A DNA stretch of 64,000 nucleotides from Methylotenera sp. Its GTDB lineage: Bacteria; Pseudomonadota; Gammaproteobacteria; Burkholderiales; Methylophilaceae. The DNA lies in the NCBI GenBank assembly GCA_030693535.1, contig JAUYAL010000077.1:124001-188000 (forward strand), in the 5' to 3' direction. The notes under the pieces were generated by a model. That model did no database searches. It was not told the DNA's origin and worked only from the letters and a program-made list of their open reading frames with translations. A program made the translations under genes and the position numbers. Shown piece by piece: positions 40,790 to 50,731 of this stretch (position 1 is its first letter; each line of letters opens with the position of its first letter).

Positions 40790-41473
40790 ATGCGTTTTTT
40801 AGCCACGGTTTTAAGTTTCATTTTATTTGCAACGCATGCTAACGCACTTAGCTTGAGTGATTTGAGTAACGCTGAAGCTAGTGGAGGCCTTAAGGAGGCA
40901 TTGATTCAAGGTGCAAGCAAAGCTGTAGGCCAGTTAAGTGTTGCCGATGGGTTTTTTGGCAACAAAGAAGTGAAAATACCATTACCAAGTTCGATGAAGA
41001 AAGCTGAAAAAGCCATGCGTATGTTCGGCATGGGTAAGCAAGCGGATGAGCTGGTTTTGAAAATGAACCGTGCCGCAGAAGCTGCAGTCCCTGAGGCAAA
41101 AGCTTTGTTGGTTGATTCAGTAAAAAAAATGAGCGTTGCTGATGCTAAGTCAATTTTGACTGGTGGTAATGATACGGCAACGCAGTATTTTAAAAAAACG
41201 ACATCAGGACCTATGGCAGATAAATTTTTACCTATTGTGAAAAAAGCCACAGAAAATGTGAAATTGGCTCAGCAATACAATAAATTTGCTGAAATGGGTG
41301 GTAAATATGGCTTCGTACAAAAAGATCAAGTGAACTTAGAGCAGTATGTGACACAAAAGACGCTTGATGGCGTGTATTTAATGATGGCTAAAGAAGAGGC
41401 CGCTATTCGCCAAGATCCTGTTGGTCAAGCGAGTGGCTTGCTGAAAAAAGTATTTGGTGCATTAGGCAAGTAG
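40790..41473 (+). CDS. DUF4197 exported protein
   Basis: A 227-residue protein with a clear signal peptide (FILFATHANA, cleaved before LSLSD) and a helical mature part rich in Lys and Ala (KEALIQGASKAVGQLS, FGMGKQADELVLKMNRA). This matches DUF4197, a periplasmic family of unknown function. GGAG is 8 bases before the ATG. It stands alone between two hairpins, so it is probably transcribed by itself. Confidence 0.8.
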   Translation: MRFLATVLSFILFATHANALSLSDLSNAEASGGLKEALIQGASKAVGQLSVADGFFGNKEVKIPLPSSMKKAEKAMRMFGMGKQADELVLKMNRAAEAAVPEAKALLVDSVKKMSVADAKSILTGGNDTATQYFKKTTSGPMADKFLPIVKKATENVKLAQQYNKFAEMGGKYGFVQKDQVNLEQYVTQKTLDGVYLMMAKEEAAIRQDPVGQASGLLKKVFGALGK

Positions 41474-41502
41474 TCTTAGATTAGGCTTGAAGTAAAGCGT
41501 AA

Positions 41503-41537
41503 GGTGGCAATAAGCAATTAGAGGCTTAATTGCCGCC
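41503..41537 (+). terminator. Hairpin after the DUF4197 gene
   Basis: GGTGGCAAT-AAGC pairs with GCTTAATTGCCGCC (13 pairs, one bulge, one G-U) around a short loop. It starts 30 bases after the stop codon. No T-tract follows, so termination strength is uncertain. Confidence 0.45.
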
Positions 41538-41547
41538 AATCTGATAG

Positions 41548-41585
41548 AATTCAGCTTTCGAAAAACGTATTTATTTAGCTGAATT
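41548..41585 (+). promoter_or_regulatory. Inverted repeat abutting the purL start
   Basis: AATTCAGCT (41548-41556) and AGCTGAATT (41577-41585) are perfect 9-base complements 20 bases apart. The right arm ends 3 bases before the purL ATG, where the ribosome must bind, and no Shine-Dalgarno is seen outside it. It could be an operator or a translation-controlling stem. Confidence 0.45.
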
Positions 41586-41588
41586 TTA

Positions 41589-44500
41589 ATGACTCAATCT
41601 AAAGATCACAATCAAATGGCATGTCTGCGTGGCAGCGCCGCTTTATCTCAATTCCGTATCGCGAAAATTCATTCACAACTGAGCCAAAATGCCGCAAATA
41701 TTACGCATATTTATGCTGAGTTTAGGCACTTTATCTGGTCAGATGTTGCATTAGATGATGAACAGCAAAATACCTTAAAGCAAATTCTTACCTATGGCCC
41801 AAGCTTGCAAGCAGAGGATTCAAAAGGCGAACTGCTTTTAGTAATTCCTCGAGTCGGCACGATTTCACCTTGGGCTTCGCGCGCAACAGATATTGTTAAG
41901 CACTGTGGTCTAGAAGCGGTGCAGCGTGTAGAGCGTGGTATTGCTTATTTTGTGCAAACCAAAAATGGCGAAAAATTAACGCAAGAAGAGCGCAAACAAT
42001 TGCTACCATTGATTCACGACCGCATGACCGAAATGGTGTTTGCGAGTTTGGATGAAGCCGCAAAACTTTATCATACTGATGCGCCTAAACCGCTTAGCAC
42101 GGTCGATATTTTGCAGGGTGGCAAGCAGGCGCTTGTTAAAGCTAACAGCGACATGGGCTTGGCTTTGTCACCAGATGAAGTCGACTATTTGTTTGATAAC
42201 TTCACCAAAATTCAGCGCAACCCAACAGATGTTGAGTTAATGATGTTCGCACAAGCCAATTCTGAGCATTGCCGGCATAAGATTTTTAATGCAGATTGGG
42301 TAATTGATGGGGCGCAGCAAGAATTTTCACTCTTTGGCATGATACGCAATACCCATAAATTGAACCCAGGTAGTACTGTGGTGGCTTATTCTGATAATTC
42401 TTCTATTGTTAAAGGTCAGCAGTCAGGCGAAAAAACCAAGCGTTTTTACCCACGTGAAAATGGAGCATATAGCTTTATTGAAGAAGAAATGCATTATTTA
42501 ATGAAAGTGGAAACGCATAATCATCCAACGGCGATTTCACCTTTTGCTGGCGCGGCAACGGGTGCAGGTGGCGAGATTCGTGATGAAGGAGCAACTGGTA
42601 GCGGATCTAAGCCCAAAGCTGGTTTAACTGGTTTTTCAGTATCTAATTTAAATATTCCAAATTTTAAGCAGCCTTGGGAAGTGAATGCTTACGGTCGTCC
42701 TAGCCGCATTGCTTCGCCATTTCAAATCATGATTGATGGCCCGTTAGGTGGAGCGGCGTATAACAACGAATTTGGACGCCCCAATATTGCAGGTTATTTC
42801 CGTACTTTTGAGTTGGAATCAGTGGATTCAAATGGTAAAGCCGAGATGCGCGGTTACCACAAGCCCATTATGTTGGCTGGTGGTTTAGGTAATATTTCTG
42901 CAAAACATTCTAAAAAGAACCCAATTCCAGCTGGCGCCGCTTTAGTGCAACTTGGCGGTCCAGCCATGTTGATTGGCCTTGGTGGCAGTGCGGCCTCAAG
43001 TATGGATACCGGTAGCAACGTTGAAAATCTAGATTTCGATTCTGTGCAACGCGGCAACCCAGAATTAGAGCGCAGAGCGCAAGAGGTTATTGATCGTTGC
43101 TGGCAACTAGGCGATGCTAATCCGATTTTGAGCATTCATGACGTAGGTGCAGGCGGCATTTCAAATGCCTTCCCAGAACTAGTAAATGATGCCGGTGTGG
43201 GCGCGACTTTCCAATTGCGTGATGTGAATAATGAAGAACCAGGAATGTCTCCACGCGAACTTTGGAGCAACGAAGCGCAAGAGCGCTACGTGATGGCAAT
43301 TTCGCAAGAAGATTTGCCACGTTTTAAAGCCATTTGTGAACGTGAGCGCTGCCCATTTGCTGTGGTGGGTTTTGCCACTGAGGAGCGTCATTTAACTGTA
43401 GCAGATAGTCATTTTGACAATAAGCCAGTAGATATGGAGTTGTCGGTATTACTAGGAAAACCTCCAAAAATGACGCGCGATGTAAAAAGCATTGTTCGAC
43501 AATTGCTGGCTTTTGATACAAGTAAGATTGATTTAAAAGATGCCGCATCGCGTGTATTGAGATTACCTGGTGTAGCAGATAAAACTTTCCTGATTACCAT
43601 AGGTGACCGTTCAGTGACTGGTTTAGTGGCGCGCGAGCAAATGGTCGGCCCATGGCAAGTGCCAGTAGCTGACGTTGCGGTAACGCTTGCGGGTTATGAA
43701 TCCTACGTAGGTGAAGCATTTGCAATCGGTGAAAAAGCACCTCTAGCGTTGATTAATGCGCCAGCCTCCGGCCGCATGGCAATTGGTGAGTCAATTACTA
43801 ATATTGCGGCCTGTTTGATTGATGATTTAAGCGTACTGAAGCTGTCAGCCAATTGGATGGCGCCAGCAGGGCATTTAGGTGAAGATGCCGCGATGTATGC
43901 CACTGTGAAAGCCGTAGGTATGGAGCTTTGTCCGCAACTAGGCATTAGCATTCCAGTAGGCAAAGATTCAATGTCCATGAAAACTTTGTGGAATGAAGAT
44001 GGTATCAATAAGTCCGTGATATCGCCAATTTCATTGGTTGTAACGGCTTTTGCAACTACACCAGATGCACGTAAAACGCTAACACCGCAATTACAAACGG
44101 GTGGTTCAACTAAGTTGATTTTGATTGACTTAGGAGCAGGTAAAAATCGCATGGGCGGTTCGAGCTTGGCACAAGTTTATGCCACGGTTGGCGATTTGGC
44201 GCCAGATGTGGATGATGCTGTGCAACTCAAGCATTTCTTTAATACCATTCAGGAATTGAATAAAGCTGGCAAAATTTCAGCTTACCATGACCGTTCAGAC
44301 GGTGGTTTATTTACTACTTTGGTTGAAATGGCATTTGCTGGTCATTGTGGTTTGAATGTTGATATTTCAAGTTTGCAAGGCGATGCGGTAAGTGCTTTGT
44401 ATAATGAAGAACTAGGTGCCGTCATTCAAGTGTCAACCGCTGATGCAGATGTAATAGTTAAGCAATTTAACGGCTTGGCATCTACAGTTGGTGAAGTTGT

Positions 44501-45521
44501 TGCAGGTAATCAAATTGAAATTAAACAACACGGTAAAGTTGTTTTTAGTGATACTCGGGTTAACCTGCATCGTATGTGGTCTGAAACAACGTATCACATG
44601 CAAAAACTACGTGATAACCCAGCTTGCGCGCAACAAGAATATGATAATATTTTAGATGAAAGCAATCGAGGGTTATTTGCCGAGTTGACTTACGAGCCAA
44701 GTGACAATATTTCCGCATCTTACTTCTCTACTGGTGCACGTCCTAAAATGGCGATCTTGCGTGAGCAAGGTGTGAATGGTCATGTAGAAATGGCGGTATC
44801 TTTTGACCGAGCTGGTTTTGATACCTTTGACGTGCACATGAGCGACATTATTGCGGGACGTGTGTCATTGAAAGATTTTGCTGGTTTTGTCGCTTGCGGT
44901 GGCTTTTCATATGGTGACGTACTAGGCGCTGGAGAAGGCTGGGCTAAATCTATTTTATTTAACGCTCGTGCAAGAGATGAATTTTCAGCATTCTTTAACC
45001 GTAAAGATAGTTTTGCATTAGGCGTTTGTAACGGTTGCCAAATGATGAGCAACTTACAAAGCATTATTCCAGGTGCGGCACATTGGCCACATTTTGTAAA
45101 AAATAAATCTGAACAGTTTGAGGCAAGATTAGCCATGGTTGAGGTGTTAGACTCACCATCTTTGTTCTTTAGTGGCATGGCAGGTAGCAAAATGCCAATT
45201 GCAGTTGCGCATGGTGAAGGGTATGCTGAATTTAAAGAACCTTATCCAAGTTCTATGGTCAATGAGGTGTTAGCAAATAAATTGGTGACGATGCGCTTTA
45301 TCAATCATTCGTCAACGCCAACCACTAGCTACCCGTTTAATCCAAACGGTTCGCCGCAAGGTATTACAGGATTAACCAGCACAGACGGACGATTTAGTAT
45401 TATGATGCCTCACCCTGAACGGGTAATTCGTAATGTGCAAAACACTTGGCAACATTCTGCGGATGGCGAAGATAGTGCTTGGATGCGGATGTTCCGTAAT
45501 GCAAGAAAGTATGTAGCATAG
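41589..45521 (+). CDS. purL: Phosphoribosylformylglycinamidine synthase (large, single-chain)
   Basis: Fourth step of purine synthesis: converts FGAR to FGAM using glutamine and ATP. The 1310-residue chain (E. coli 1295) has the N-terminal domain, two AIR-synthase-like halves ([16 protein letters not shown] is seen as [40 protein letters not shown]) and a C-terminal glutaminase with its nucleophile in [12 protein letters not shown] and HPERV. The start at 41589 agrees with a short leader; an internal Met (MACLRG) 12 codons on is an alternative. An ankyrin gene follows after 41 bases. Confidence 0.97.
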   Translation: MTQSKDHNQMACLRGSAALSQFRIAKIHSQLSQNAANITHIYAEFRHFIWSDVALDDEQQNTLKQILTYGPSLQAEDSKGELLLVIPRVGTISPWASRATDIVKHCGLEAVQRVERGIAYFVQTKNGEKLTQEERKQLLPLIHDRMTEMVFASLDEAAKLYHTDAPKPLSTVDILQGGKQALVKANSDMGLALSPDEVDYLFDNFTKIQRNPTDVELMMFAQANSEHCRHKIFNADWVIDGAQQEFSLFGMIRNTHKLNPGSTVVAYSDNSSIVKGQQSGEKTKRFYPRENGAYSFIEEEMHYLMKVETHNHPTAISPFAGAATGAGGEIRDEGATGSGSKPKAGLTGFSVSNLNIPNFKQPWEVNAYGRPSRIASPFQIMIDGPLGGAAYNNEFGRPNIAGYFRTFELESVDSNGKAEMRGYHKPIMLAGGLGNISAKHSKKNPIPAGAALVQLGGPAMLIGLGGSAASSMDTGSNVENLDFDSVQRGNPELERRAQEVIDRCWQLGDANPILSIHDVGAGGISNAFPELVNDAGVGATFQLRDVNNEEPGMSPRELWSNEAQERYVMAISQEDLPRFKAICERERCPFAVVGFATEERHLTVADSHFDNKPVDMELSVLLGKPPKMTRDVKSIVRQLLAFDTSKIDLKDAASRVLRLPGVADKTFLITIGDRSVTGLVAREQMVGPWQVPVADVAVTLAGYESYVGEAFAIGEKAPLALINAPASGRMAIGESITNIAACLIDDLSVLKLSANWMAPAGHLGEDAAMYATVKAVGMELCPQLGISIPVGKDSMSMKTLWNEDGINKSVISPISLVVTAFATTPDARKTLTPQLQTGGSTKLILIDLGAGKNRMGGSSLAQVYATVGDLAPDVDDAVQLKHFFNTIQELNKAGKISAYHDRSDGGLFTTLVEMAFAGHCGLNVDISSLQGDAVSALYNEELGAVIQVSTADADVIVKQFNGLASTVGEVVAGNQIEIKQHGKVVFSDTRVNLHRMWSETTYHMQKLRDNPACAQQEYDNILDESNRGLFAELTYEPSDNISASYFSTGARPKMAILREQGVNGHVEMAVSFDRAGFDTFDVHMSDIIAGRVSLKDFAGFVACGGFSYGDVLGAGEGWAKSILFNARARDEFSAFFNRKDSFALGVCNGCQMMSNLQSIIPGAAHWPHFVKNKSEQFEARLAMVEVLDSPSLFFSGMAGSKMPIAVAHGEGYAEFKEPYPSSMVNEVLANKLVTMRFINHSSTPTTSYPFNPNGSPQGITGLTSTDGRFSIMMPHPERVIRNVQNTWQHSADGEDSAWMRMFRNARKYVA

Positions 45522-45562
45522 TAATTTTAATGGTAGTTTATTAACTTTGGAGATGTAGTCAT

Positions 45563-46060
45563 ATGAAATTGATTAGAACGTTACTCGCAGTATTGGCATT
45601 AAGTTTTTCTTTTAATGCATCAGCTATTACTGACGATGAGCAATTGGATTTTGTGAATGCAATTACTAGCGGAGATATAAAAGCGGTTAAAAAATTCATA
45701 GAAGCTGATGCAGCAAACGTAAATTATAAGTCGTTTGCATGGTCTCCTATTCAGATGGCTGCAAATAAAGGTCAAATGGAAGTGGCAAAATATTTAATTA
45801 GTAAAGGTGCAGAGTTGAATTACGCGCACCCACTGTCGAAAAACACAGCTTTTCACTTAGCAGCATTTGGTAACTATAGAGATATGATGACGCTACTGGC
45901 GCAAAGTGGTGCTGATGTAAATCATAAGCTTAAAGCTAATGTTTCTTTAATTCGTCCGTTTCGTGATGCAGAAAATAACAATATGATCGAATTTCTAACA
46001 GGCTTAGGTGTAAAGGATGATGGCTGTAAAGATGAAAGATGCTTTGAAGGTGGAGATTAG
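45563..46060 (+). CDS. Small exported ankyrin-repeat protein
   Basis: A 165-residue protein with a signal peptide (LAVLALSFSFNASA, cleaved before ITDDEQ), then about three ankyrin repeats. Recognisable units are WSPIQMAANKGQMEVAKYLI, NTAFHLAAFGNYRDMMTLLA and a weaker third. The C-terminus has two cysteines (CKDERC). Likely periplasmic and protein-binding; partner unknown. GGAG precedes the ATG by 9 bases. It follows purL closely and could be read through from it. Confidence 0.85.
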   Translation: MKLIRTLLAVLALSFSFNASAITDDEQLDFVNAITSGDIKAVKKFIEADAANVNYKSFAWSPIQMAANKGQMEVAKYLISKGAELNYAHPLSKNTAFHLAAFGNYRDMMTLLAQSGADVNHKLKANVSLIRPFRDAENNNMIEFLTGLGVKDDGCKDERCFEGGD

Positions 46061-46085
46061 TATAACAATTAGTATCTAGAACGAG

Positions 46086-46117
46086 TCAGCATTGGTGACA
46101 TAAGTCGCTAATGCTGA
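46086..46117. terminator. Strong hairpin between the ankyrin and cytochrome genes
   Basis: TCAGCATT and AATGCTGA form 8 perfect pairs, and six more inner pairs (two G-T) leave a 4-base loop ATAA. No T-tract follows. It begins 26 bases past the ankyrin stop and ends 53 bases before the cytochrome ATG, so it is either the end of the upstream transcript or a leader element of the next one. Confidence 0.5.
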
Positions 46118-46169
46118 GCAATAAGTGCTTACAATCAGATGTGAGTAATTTTATTGATAGGGTATTCCC

Positions 46170-46598
46170 ATGTTGCACAAAAAATACACAGCAATACCAA
46201 AAATAATTCCCTATATTTTCATAGTATCCTCAATTGTTTACCCTACGTTAGGGTTAGCGGTTGAGGATGTTGCCGCTTCTGCCGCTAGTCATTTACATTC
46301 ACGCGCATTGGCTGCTTCTTGCGCGGCTTGCCACGGAACGTTTGGCAACGCGGTCACCACAAACCATGCCGATGCTAATAGTGGCACAAATGCCATACTG
46401 GCTGGGATTAACCCTGCTGATTTCAAAGAAAAAATGCTTGGCTTCAAAGACGGTAGCCGCAAAGCCACGGTCATGCACCATCATGCAAAAGGCCTGACGG
46501 TGGATGAAATCAACCTACTTGCGGAGCATTTTTCTGAGCAAAAACTTGTTGTCACAACCCCAATAAAATCACAAGTTTTGAAATCAAGTCATGAATAA
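46170..46598 (+). CDS. Cytochrome c subunit, FccA-like
   Basis: A 142-residue periplasmic monohaem cytochrome. After an N-terminal signal/anchor (IIPYIFIVSSIVYPTLGLAV), the haem site CAACH is in LAASCAACHGTFGN and the distal Met ligand is probably in KATVMHHHAKGLT. The spacing and the C-terminal LTVDEINLLAEHFSEQK resemble the small cytochrome partner of flavocytochrome c sulfide dehydrogenase. Its stop overlaps the start of the flavoprotein gene by 8 bases, so the two are co-translated. It would pass electrons on to the c-type cytochrome pool. Confidence 0.8.
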   Translation: MLHKKYTAIPKIIPYIFIVSSIVYPTLGLAVEDVAASAASHLHSRALAASCAACHGTFGNAVTTNHADANSGTNAILAGINPADFKEKMLGFKDGSRKATVMHHHAKGLTVDEINLLAEHFSEQKLVVTTPIKSQVLKSSHE

Positions 46599-47886
46599 CT
46601 CTCGTAACTTTAATTCACACGATTTTAACCGCCGTGATTTTATTAAAGTCACTAGCGCGGCAAGTGCATTGTTACTCACCAACACTGGTTTTGCGCGCGC
46701 CACTAGAACGCCGCTAGGCCGTGTGGTTGTGGTAGGCGGCGGATATGCAGGGGCTACCGTCGCTAAGTATTTACGACTTTGGAGCTTGGGCAATATTGAA
46801 GTTATTGTGGTTGAGTCGAACGCACAATTTGTGTCATGCCCATTAAGTAATTTGGTGCTGGGAGGTAGTAAAAGCATTAACAATTTAACCTTTGGCTACG
46901 ATGCACTTAAAGCTAACCACGGCATTAAATGGGTGCAAGATACCGTCATCGCCATCGATGCTAGCGCAAAAAAAATAACAATGTTGCGCGGTGAACTTAA
47001 CTATGACAGGCTCGTTGTCGCGCCAGGCGTTGATTTTGATTACACATCATTACCCACGTTAGCGAGCGCTGAAGCACAACGACAAATTCCTCACGCGTGG
47101 AAAGCCGGCTGGCAAACTGTGAATTTGCGCAAGCAATTAGAGACCATGCCAGATGGTGGTGTGTTTGTAATGAATGTGCCTAAAGCGCCATATCGTTGCC
47201 CACCTGGCCCCTATGAACGTGCCTGCCAAGTGGCTTTTTACCTTAAAAATAATAAATCAAAATCTAAAGTCATTGTGTTAGATGCTAACGCAGAAATTAT
47301 CTCTAAAAAAGGTTTGTTCTCAAAAGTTTTTAATGAAACATATGCAGGCATTGTGGATTATCGTGCTGATAGCGCTATTATAGGTATTGATGTAGCGACT
47401 AAAATAGTCAGCACTGATTTTGATAAAATCAAAGCTGATGTGCTGAATATTATTCCGCCACAACGCGCAGGCAAAATAGCGCAATTGGCACATTTGATTG
47501 AGCCAGATTATCCTTGGTGTGAGGTGGATTTTTTAACTTATGAATCTAAGCTTGCAAAAAATGTGCATGTGTTAGGCGATAGCGTAGCCGCAGGGCAGCC
47601 AAAATCGGCGCACATGGCGACTAGCCAAGCCAAAGTGTGCGCCAATGCGATTGTGCAGTTGATGGCTGAGCAGGTGCCAGACCCAATGCCAGTATTCGCT
47701 AATACCTGCTACAGCTTTGTAGATGATAAGCAAGCGATGCACGTGGCCAACGTTTTTCGTTATGATTCGAATACAAAACTCATGCTTTCTGCCGAAGGTG
47801 GCGGTGTATCAATGAGCCCAAGTGAGAAAGAAGGCGCTTATGCACAAAGTTGGGCGCAAAACATTTGGACTGATACGCTTACTTAA
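46591..47886 (+). CDS. Flavocytochrome c sulfide dehydrogenase, flavoprotein subunit (FccB-like)
   Basis: A 431-residue FAD protein of the sulfide:quinone/FCSD family. It carries a Tat-type signal (NRRDFIKVTSAASALLL). The dinucleotide motif VVVGGGYAGATVAKYL is at 45-61. C83 in VSCPLSN matches the cysteine that holds FAD covalently in Allochromatium FCSD. C203 (YRCPPGPYERA) and C373 (NTCYSF) match the redox-active disulfide. All functional residues are present, so sulfide oxidation to sulfur, or a related thiol oxidation, is plausible. Paired with the cytochrome gene upstream; the physiological substrate here is not shown. Confidence 0.85.
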   Translation: MNNSRNFNSHDFNRRDFIKVTSAASALLLTNTGFARATRTPLGRVVVVGGGYAGATVAKYLRLWSLGNIEVIVVESNAQFVSCPLSNLVLGGSKSINNLTFGYDALKANHGIKWVQDTVIAIDASAKKITMLRGELNYDRLVVAPGVDFDYTSLPTLASAEAQRQIPHAWKAGWQTVNLRKQLETMPDGGVFVMNVPKAPYRCPPGPYERACQVAFYLKNNKSKSKVIVLDANAEIISKKGLFSKVFNETYAGIVDYRADSAIIGIDVATKIVSTDFDKIKADVLNIIPPQRAGKIAQLAHLIEPDYPWCEVDFLTYESKLAKNVHVLGDSVAAGQPKSAHMATSQAKVCANAIVQLMAEQVPDPMPVFANTCYSFVDDKQAMHVANVFRYDSNTKLMLSAEGGGVSMSPSEKEGAYAQSWAQNIWTDTLT

Positions 47887-47909
47887 TGATGTTACAAATT
47901 TAAATTGAT

Positions 47910-49178
47910 ATGAGTGTAAGTAAAATGCAGCAGTCTTTAAGGATTTGTATTTTTACAGCTCTAGTTGCCTTTGTTCTTCTGCAGATACAGACCGCTAATT
48001 CAAAGCCAGATTTGGCCGGCATCAAACTTCCTGATGGCTTTAAGATAGACGTATTCGCCGATGATAAAACTAAGCAGGGTAAGTTACTTGCAGGCGCTAG
48101 ATTCATGGCGTTCGATGAGAATGGTCATTTGTATGTATCTTCAGCCAAGGGCGACAAAGTACTTATGCTGCCAGACAAAAATAAAGATGGTGTTGCAGAT
48201 GAAATTATTTTAGTTGCTGACAATCTTAATTCACCACAAGGTTTGGTTTTTGTTGAGAATTCATTACTGATTGCGAATCAAGATGGTGTGGTTAAATTAG
48301 AGAAAAAAGCTGTGGCTAATGTGTCAGGCAATTCTTCAAAGCATGCATGGTCTAGCTACACGACACCTTTTATAAAACACTTGCCTTCTGGTGGACATAC
48401 CCTTAAAAATATTAAGCTTAGCCCTGATGGATATCTGTTTATCAATGTTGGTTCTAGTTGTAATGTGTGTATTGAAAGTGATTTAACACGTGCAACAATA
48501 TTGCGCTATACCTTAGAAGGTAAACCTGCTGGCGCACTATTGACGCTAGGTAGGCATCAGCAATCAGCAGTGTGGGCGAACGGTTTACGTAACTCTCAGG
48601 GCTATGCTTGGCATCCGCAAACAGGCGCTATGTATGCTACTAATAATGGTGCAGATAATCGCTCCGCAACTAGAAATGGCGCTGTTAATGACGAATTGCC
48701 GCCAGAGCACATCAATAAAATTGAAGCAGGTAAACATTATGGTTGGCCACACTGTTGGGGTGATTCAAACAATAGTAAAACTCAAGTTGAAGACCCAAAC
48801 TTTGAGGCAAGTATTGATTTTTGTAAGAGTACGCAAGCGCCAGAAATGACGTTGACATCGCATTCAACGCCTATAGGCATTAGTTTTTTAGATAAAACAA
48901 ATTGGCCTGCTGAATACAAAAAAGACGCCATTATTGCATTGCATGGATCTTGGAATCGCAAACAACTGTCAGGTTACAAGCTAGTGCGCATTAAGTTTAA
49001 TAACAATCAAGCTGTCGAAGTGGAAGATTTTGCGACAGGCTGGCTAAAGAATAACGATGCTTGGGGGCGACCTGTAGATGTTGCTGTGGGAGCTGATCAA
49101 GCATTATATGTAACTGATGATAAAGTGGGTGTTGTTTATCGTATTAGCTATATGGGAAAGCTTGATAAGCCAGATTAA
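47910..49178 (+). CDS. Exported PQQ-type sorbosone dehydrogenase-like beta-propeller
   Basis: A 422-residue protein with an N-terminal signal (FTALVAFVLLQIQTANS) and a six-bladed propeller like L-sorbosone or soluble glucose dehydrogenases. Blocks include IKLPDGFKIDVFAD, GRHQQSAVWANGLRNSQG, HYGWPHCWGD and IALHGSWNRKQLSGYKLVRI. It probably binds PQQ and oxidises a sugar or aldehyde in the periplasm, but many family members have no known substrate. It starts 23 bases after the fccB-like gene, so all three may form one electron-transfer unit. Carries no haem motif of its own. Confidence 0.75.
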   Translation: MSVSKMQQSLRICIFTALVAFVLLQIQTANSKPDLAGIKLPDGFKIDVFADDKTKQGKLLAGARFMAFDENGHLYVSSAKGDKVLMLPDKNKDGVADEIILVADNLNSPQGLVFVENSLLIANQDGVVKLEKKAVANVSGNSSKHAWSSYTTPFIKHLPSGGHTLKNIKLSPDGYLFINVGSSCNVCIESDLTRATILRYTLEGKPAGALLTLGRHQQSAVWANGLRNSQGYAWHPQTGAMYATNNGADNRSATRNGAVNDELPPEHINKIEAGKHYGWPHCWGDSNNSKTQVEDPNFEASIDFCKSTQAPEMTLTSHSTPIGISFLDKTNWPAEYKKDAIIALHGSWNRKQLSGYKLVRIKFNNNQAVEVEDFATGWLKNNDAWGRPVDVAVGADQALYVTDDKVGVVYRISYMGKLDKPD

Positions 49179-49286
49179 ATAATCGACACACACTTGATAT
49201 ATGCGCTAATGAGCATTGTTGTGAATGTTAGTTTTGAAAGTGCGTAGGCAATGAAGAGCATGACTTAACTTAAGCTGGGAGTAGGT

Positions 49287-49859
49287 ATGAAAGTTCTATT
49301 GAATAAAATTTATAATTTGAGTTTTTTTGTAGTGATAACTGCAATTACTGGTTCGTATGCTACAGAATCTCAGGCGAAAACACTGCTATATATCAGCCCA
49401 CATGATTATAACTACAGTGTTCGTTTATTACATCCATTCTATGATTACTGGTTCGTACAAGGTCCAATAGTTGAACCTATTGCTCTTGAAGTATTGAAAG
49501 ATCAAGACAGCATGATTGCTATGTGCACGTCAAATGAAACGGCAGATAATATTATTCGCATTAAACCTAGCCTATTTTACAATCCACAAATGCGTGTTTA
49601 TCATAGTCGGTTGGTTGCAACGGTTTATTCTGGCGCGGGCCATGTGTTAGGTACCTATACTGGCGAAGCTCAACAACAGGGTTTTACTAGCGTAGATAGT
49701 AGCATCCAACTGCACTTAAATAAAGCGTATACCTCAGCTATGCAAGATTTAATGACAAAGTTGAAAAGTGTGCATTTTTCTGAAATGGCAAAGGCTGAAA
49801 CTAAGTTGCCTTGTGGCATCATTGGCGCACAAACGGAACCAAAGATAAGTTTTTATTGA
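49287..49859 (+). CDS. Exported protein of unknown function
   Basis: A 190-residue protein with a signal peptide (FFVVITAITGSYA, then TESQAK). I do not recognise the mature domain. It has YISPHDYNYSVRLLHPFYDY, a single cysteine in MCTSNETADN and one near the C-terminus (LPCGIIG), and a beta-strand-like pattern in the middle (RVYHSRLVATVYSGAGHVLG). The ribosome site GGGAGTAGGT is very good. It is 108 bases after the PQQ-type gene and ends 25 bases from convergent flhG. Confidence 0.6.
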   Translation: MKVLLNKIYNLSFFVVITAITGSYATESQAKTLLYISPHDYNYSVRLLHPFYDYWFVQGPIVEPIALEVLKDQDSMIAMCTSNETADNIIRIKPSLFYNPQMRVYHSRLVATVYSGAGHVLGTYTGEAQQQGFTSVDSSIQLHLNKAYTSAMQDLMTKLKSVHFSEMAKAETKLPCGIIGAQTEPKISFY

Positions 49860-49884
49860 GGCAAGCCATTTATTAGAGATGCCC

Positions 49885-50664
49885 TTATTGCTTTCTTTTA
49901 GCAAACTCCTGTTTGTAATCTAAACGTTTAGCCAGCTGTTTTAAAGCGGTAGACGCCGCAGTCATTGGAAACGCATCCACTTCTGAGCGACCAAGTTTTG
50001 TAGCTTTACTCAGGTGAATATATCTCGGAATCGCCCCAAAGAATTCCAGCTCAATTTGCATAAAACGCTTTGCTACTTGCGCTATATTCTTAAAAACAGA
50101 TTGTGCTTGCGCTTCAGTTGCGTCATCCGCAATAATGCCGAATGAACGCCTACCTAACTGAACGCAGACTTGCTTGATGAGTGTATAGGCATTAGTAATC
50201 GATTCTGGATTTCGTGAGAGTTGAATAAATATTTTGCTGTTATTCAGTGTTTTTAATGGCAGTAGTTGCTCGTTGTTCAGTATGGCATCGACCAAAACTA
50301 CCTCGTATTGCCTTACAAATTCATCAAATATGTCGTTAAGTACAACGCCGGCATGACTAACCAGCGGGATATTGATTTGATTTTCATACATTAACTTAGC
50401 TACAGATATGCCTTGGCTAGTGTTTCTTATTGCATCAGACAAGGTGGCTGATTGGTTAGCAACATCAAACAATGTCGGTTGTTGATTGATTTGATAACTG
50501 GCAGCACTTGATGCATAGGAAGCATGTAAAATTAATACTTCAGATTCCTGACTGCGGATTGATGCGACTAAGTTAGTTATCATGCGTGGTTGGTCATGCG
50601 TTGGTGAAGCGGAAATGGAATCCGTGGAGATAATCGACACCACTCTTGGAATTGGGGTGGCCAT
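49885..50664 (-). CDS. flhG: FlhG/FleN-like MinD-family protein with degenerate P-loop
   Basis: A 259-residue protein placed after flhF where flhG is expected; FlhG normally limits flagellar number as a MinD-like ATPase. The fold pattern is kept (MITNLVASI, VLILHASY in the place of the VLVLDAD strand, YEVVLVDAIL in the place of switch II). The deviant Walker A (GKGGVGKT) is missing: the N-terminus reads ISTDSISASPTHDQP. The C-terminal part (FFGAIPRYIHLSKATKLGRS) is FlhG-like. It probably cannot hydrolyse ATP and may work as a pseudo-ATPase. The call is by position plus fold pattern. Confidence 0.7.
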   Translation of the reverse strand: MATPIPRVVSIISTDSISASPTHDQPRMITNLVASIRSQESEVLILHASYASSAASYQINQQPTLFDVANQSATLSDAIRNTSQGISVAKLMYENQINIPLVSHAGVVLNDIFDEFVRQYEVVLVDAILNNEQLLPLKTLNNSKIFIQLSRNPESITNAYTLIKQVCVQLGRRSFGIIADDATEAQAQSVFKNIAQVAKRFMQIELEFFGAIPRYIHLSKATKLGRSEVDAFPMTAASTALKQLAKRLDYKQEFAKRKQ

Positions 50665-50731
50665 GATACGGCGCAGCCTGGATGCTTGATCATTAAACTA
50701 GGTCAATAGGCACTAATTTACGATTTGCTGT

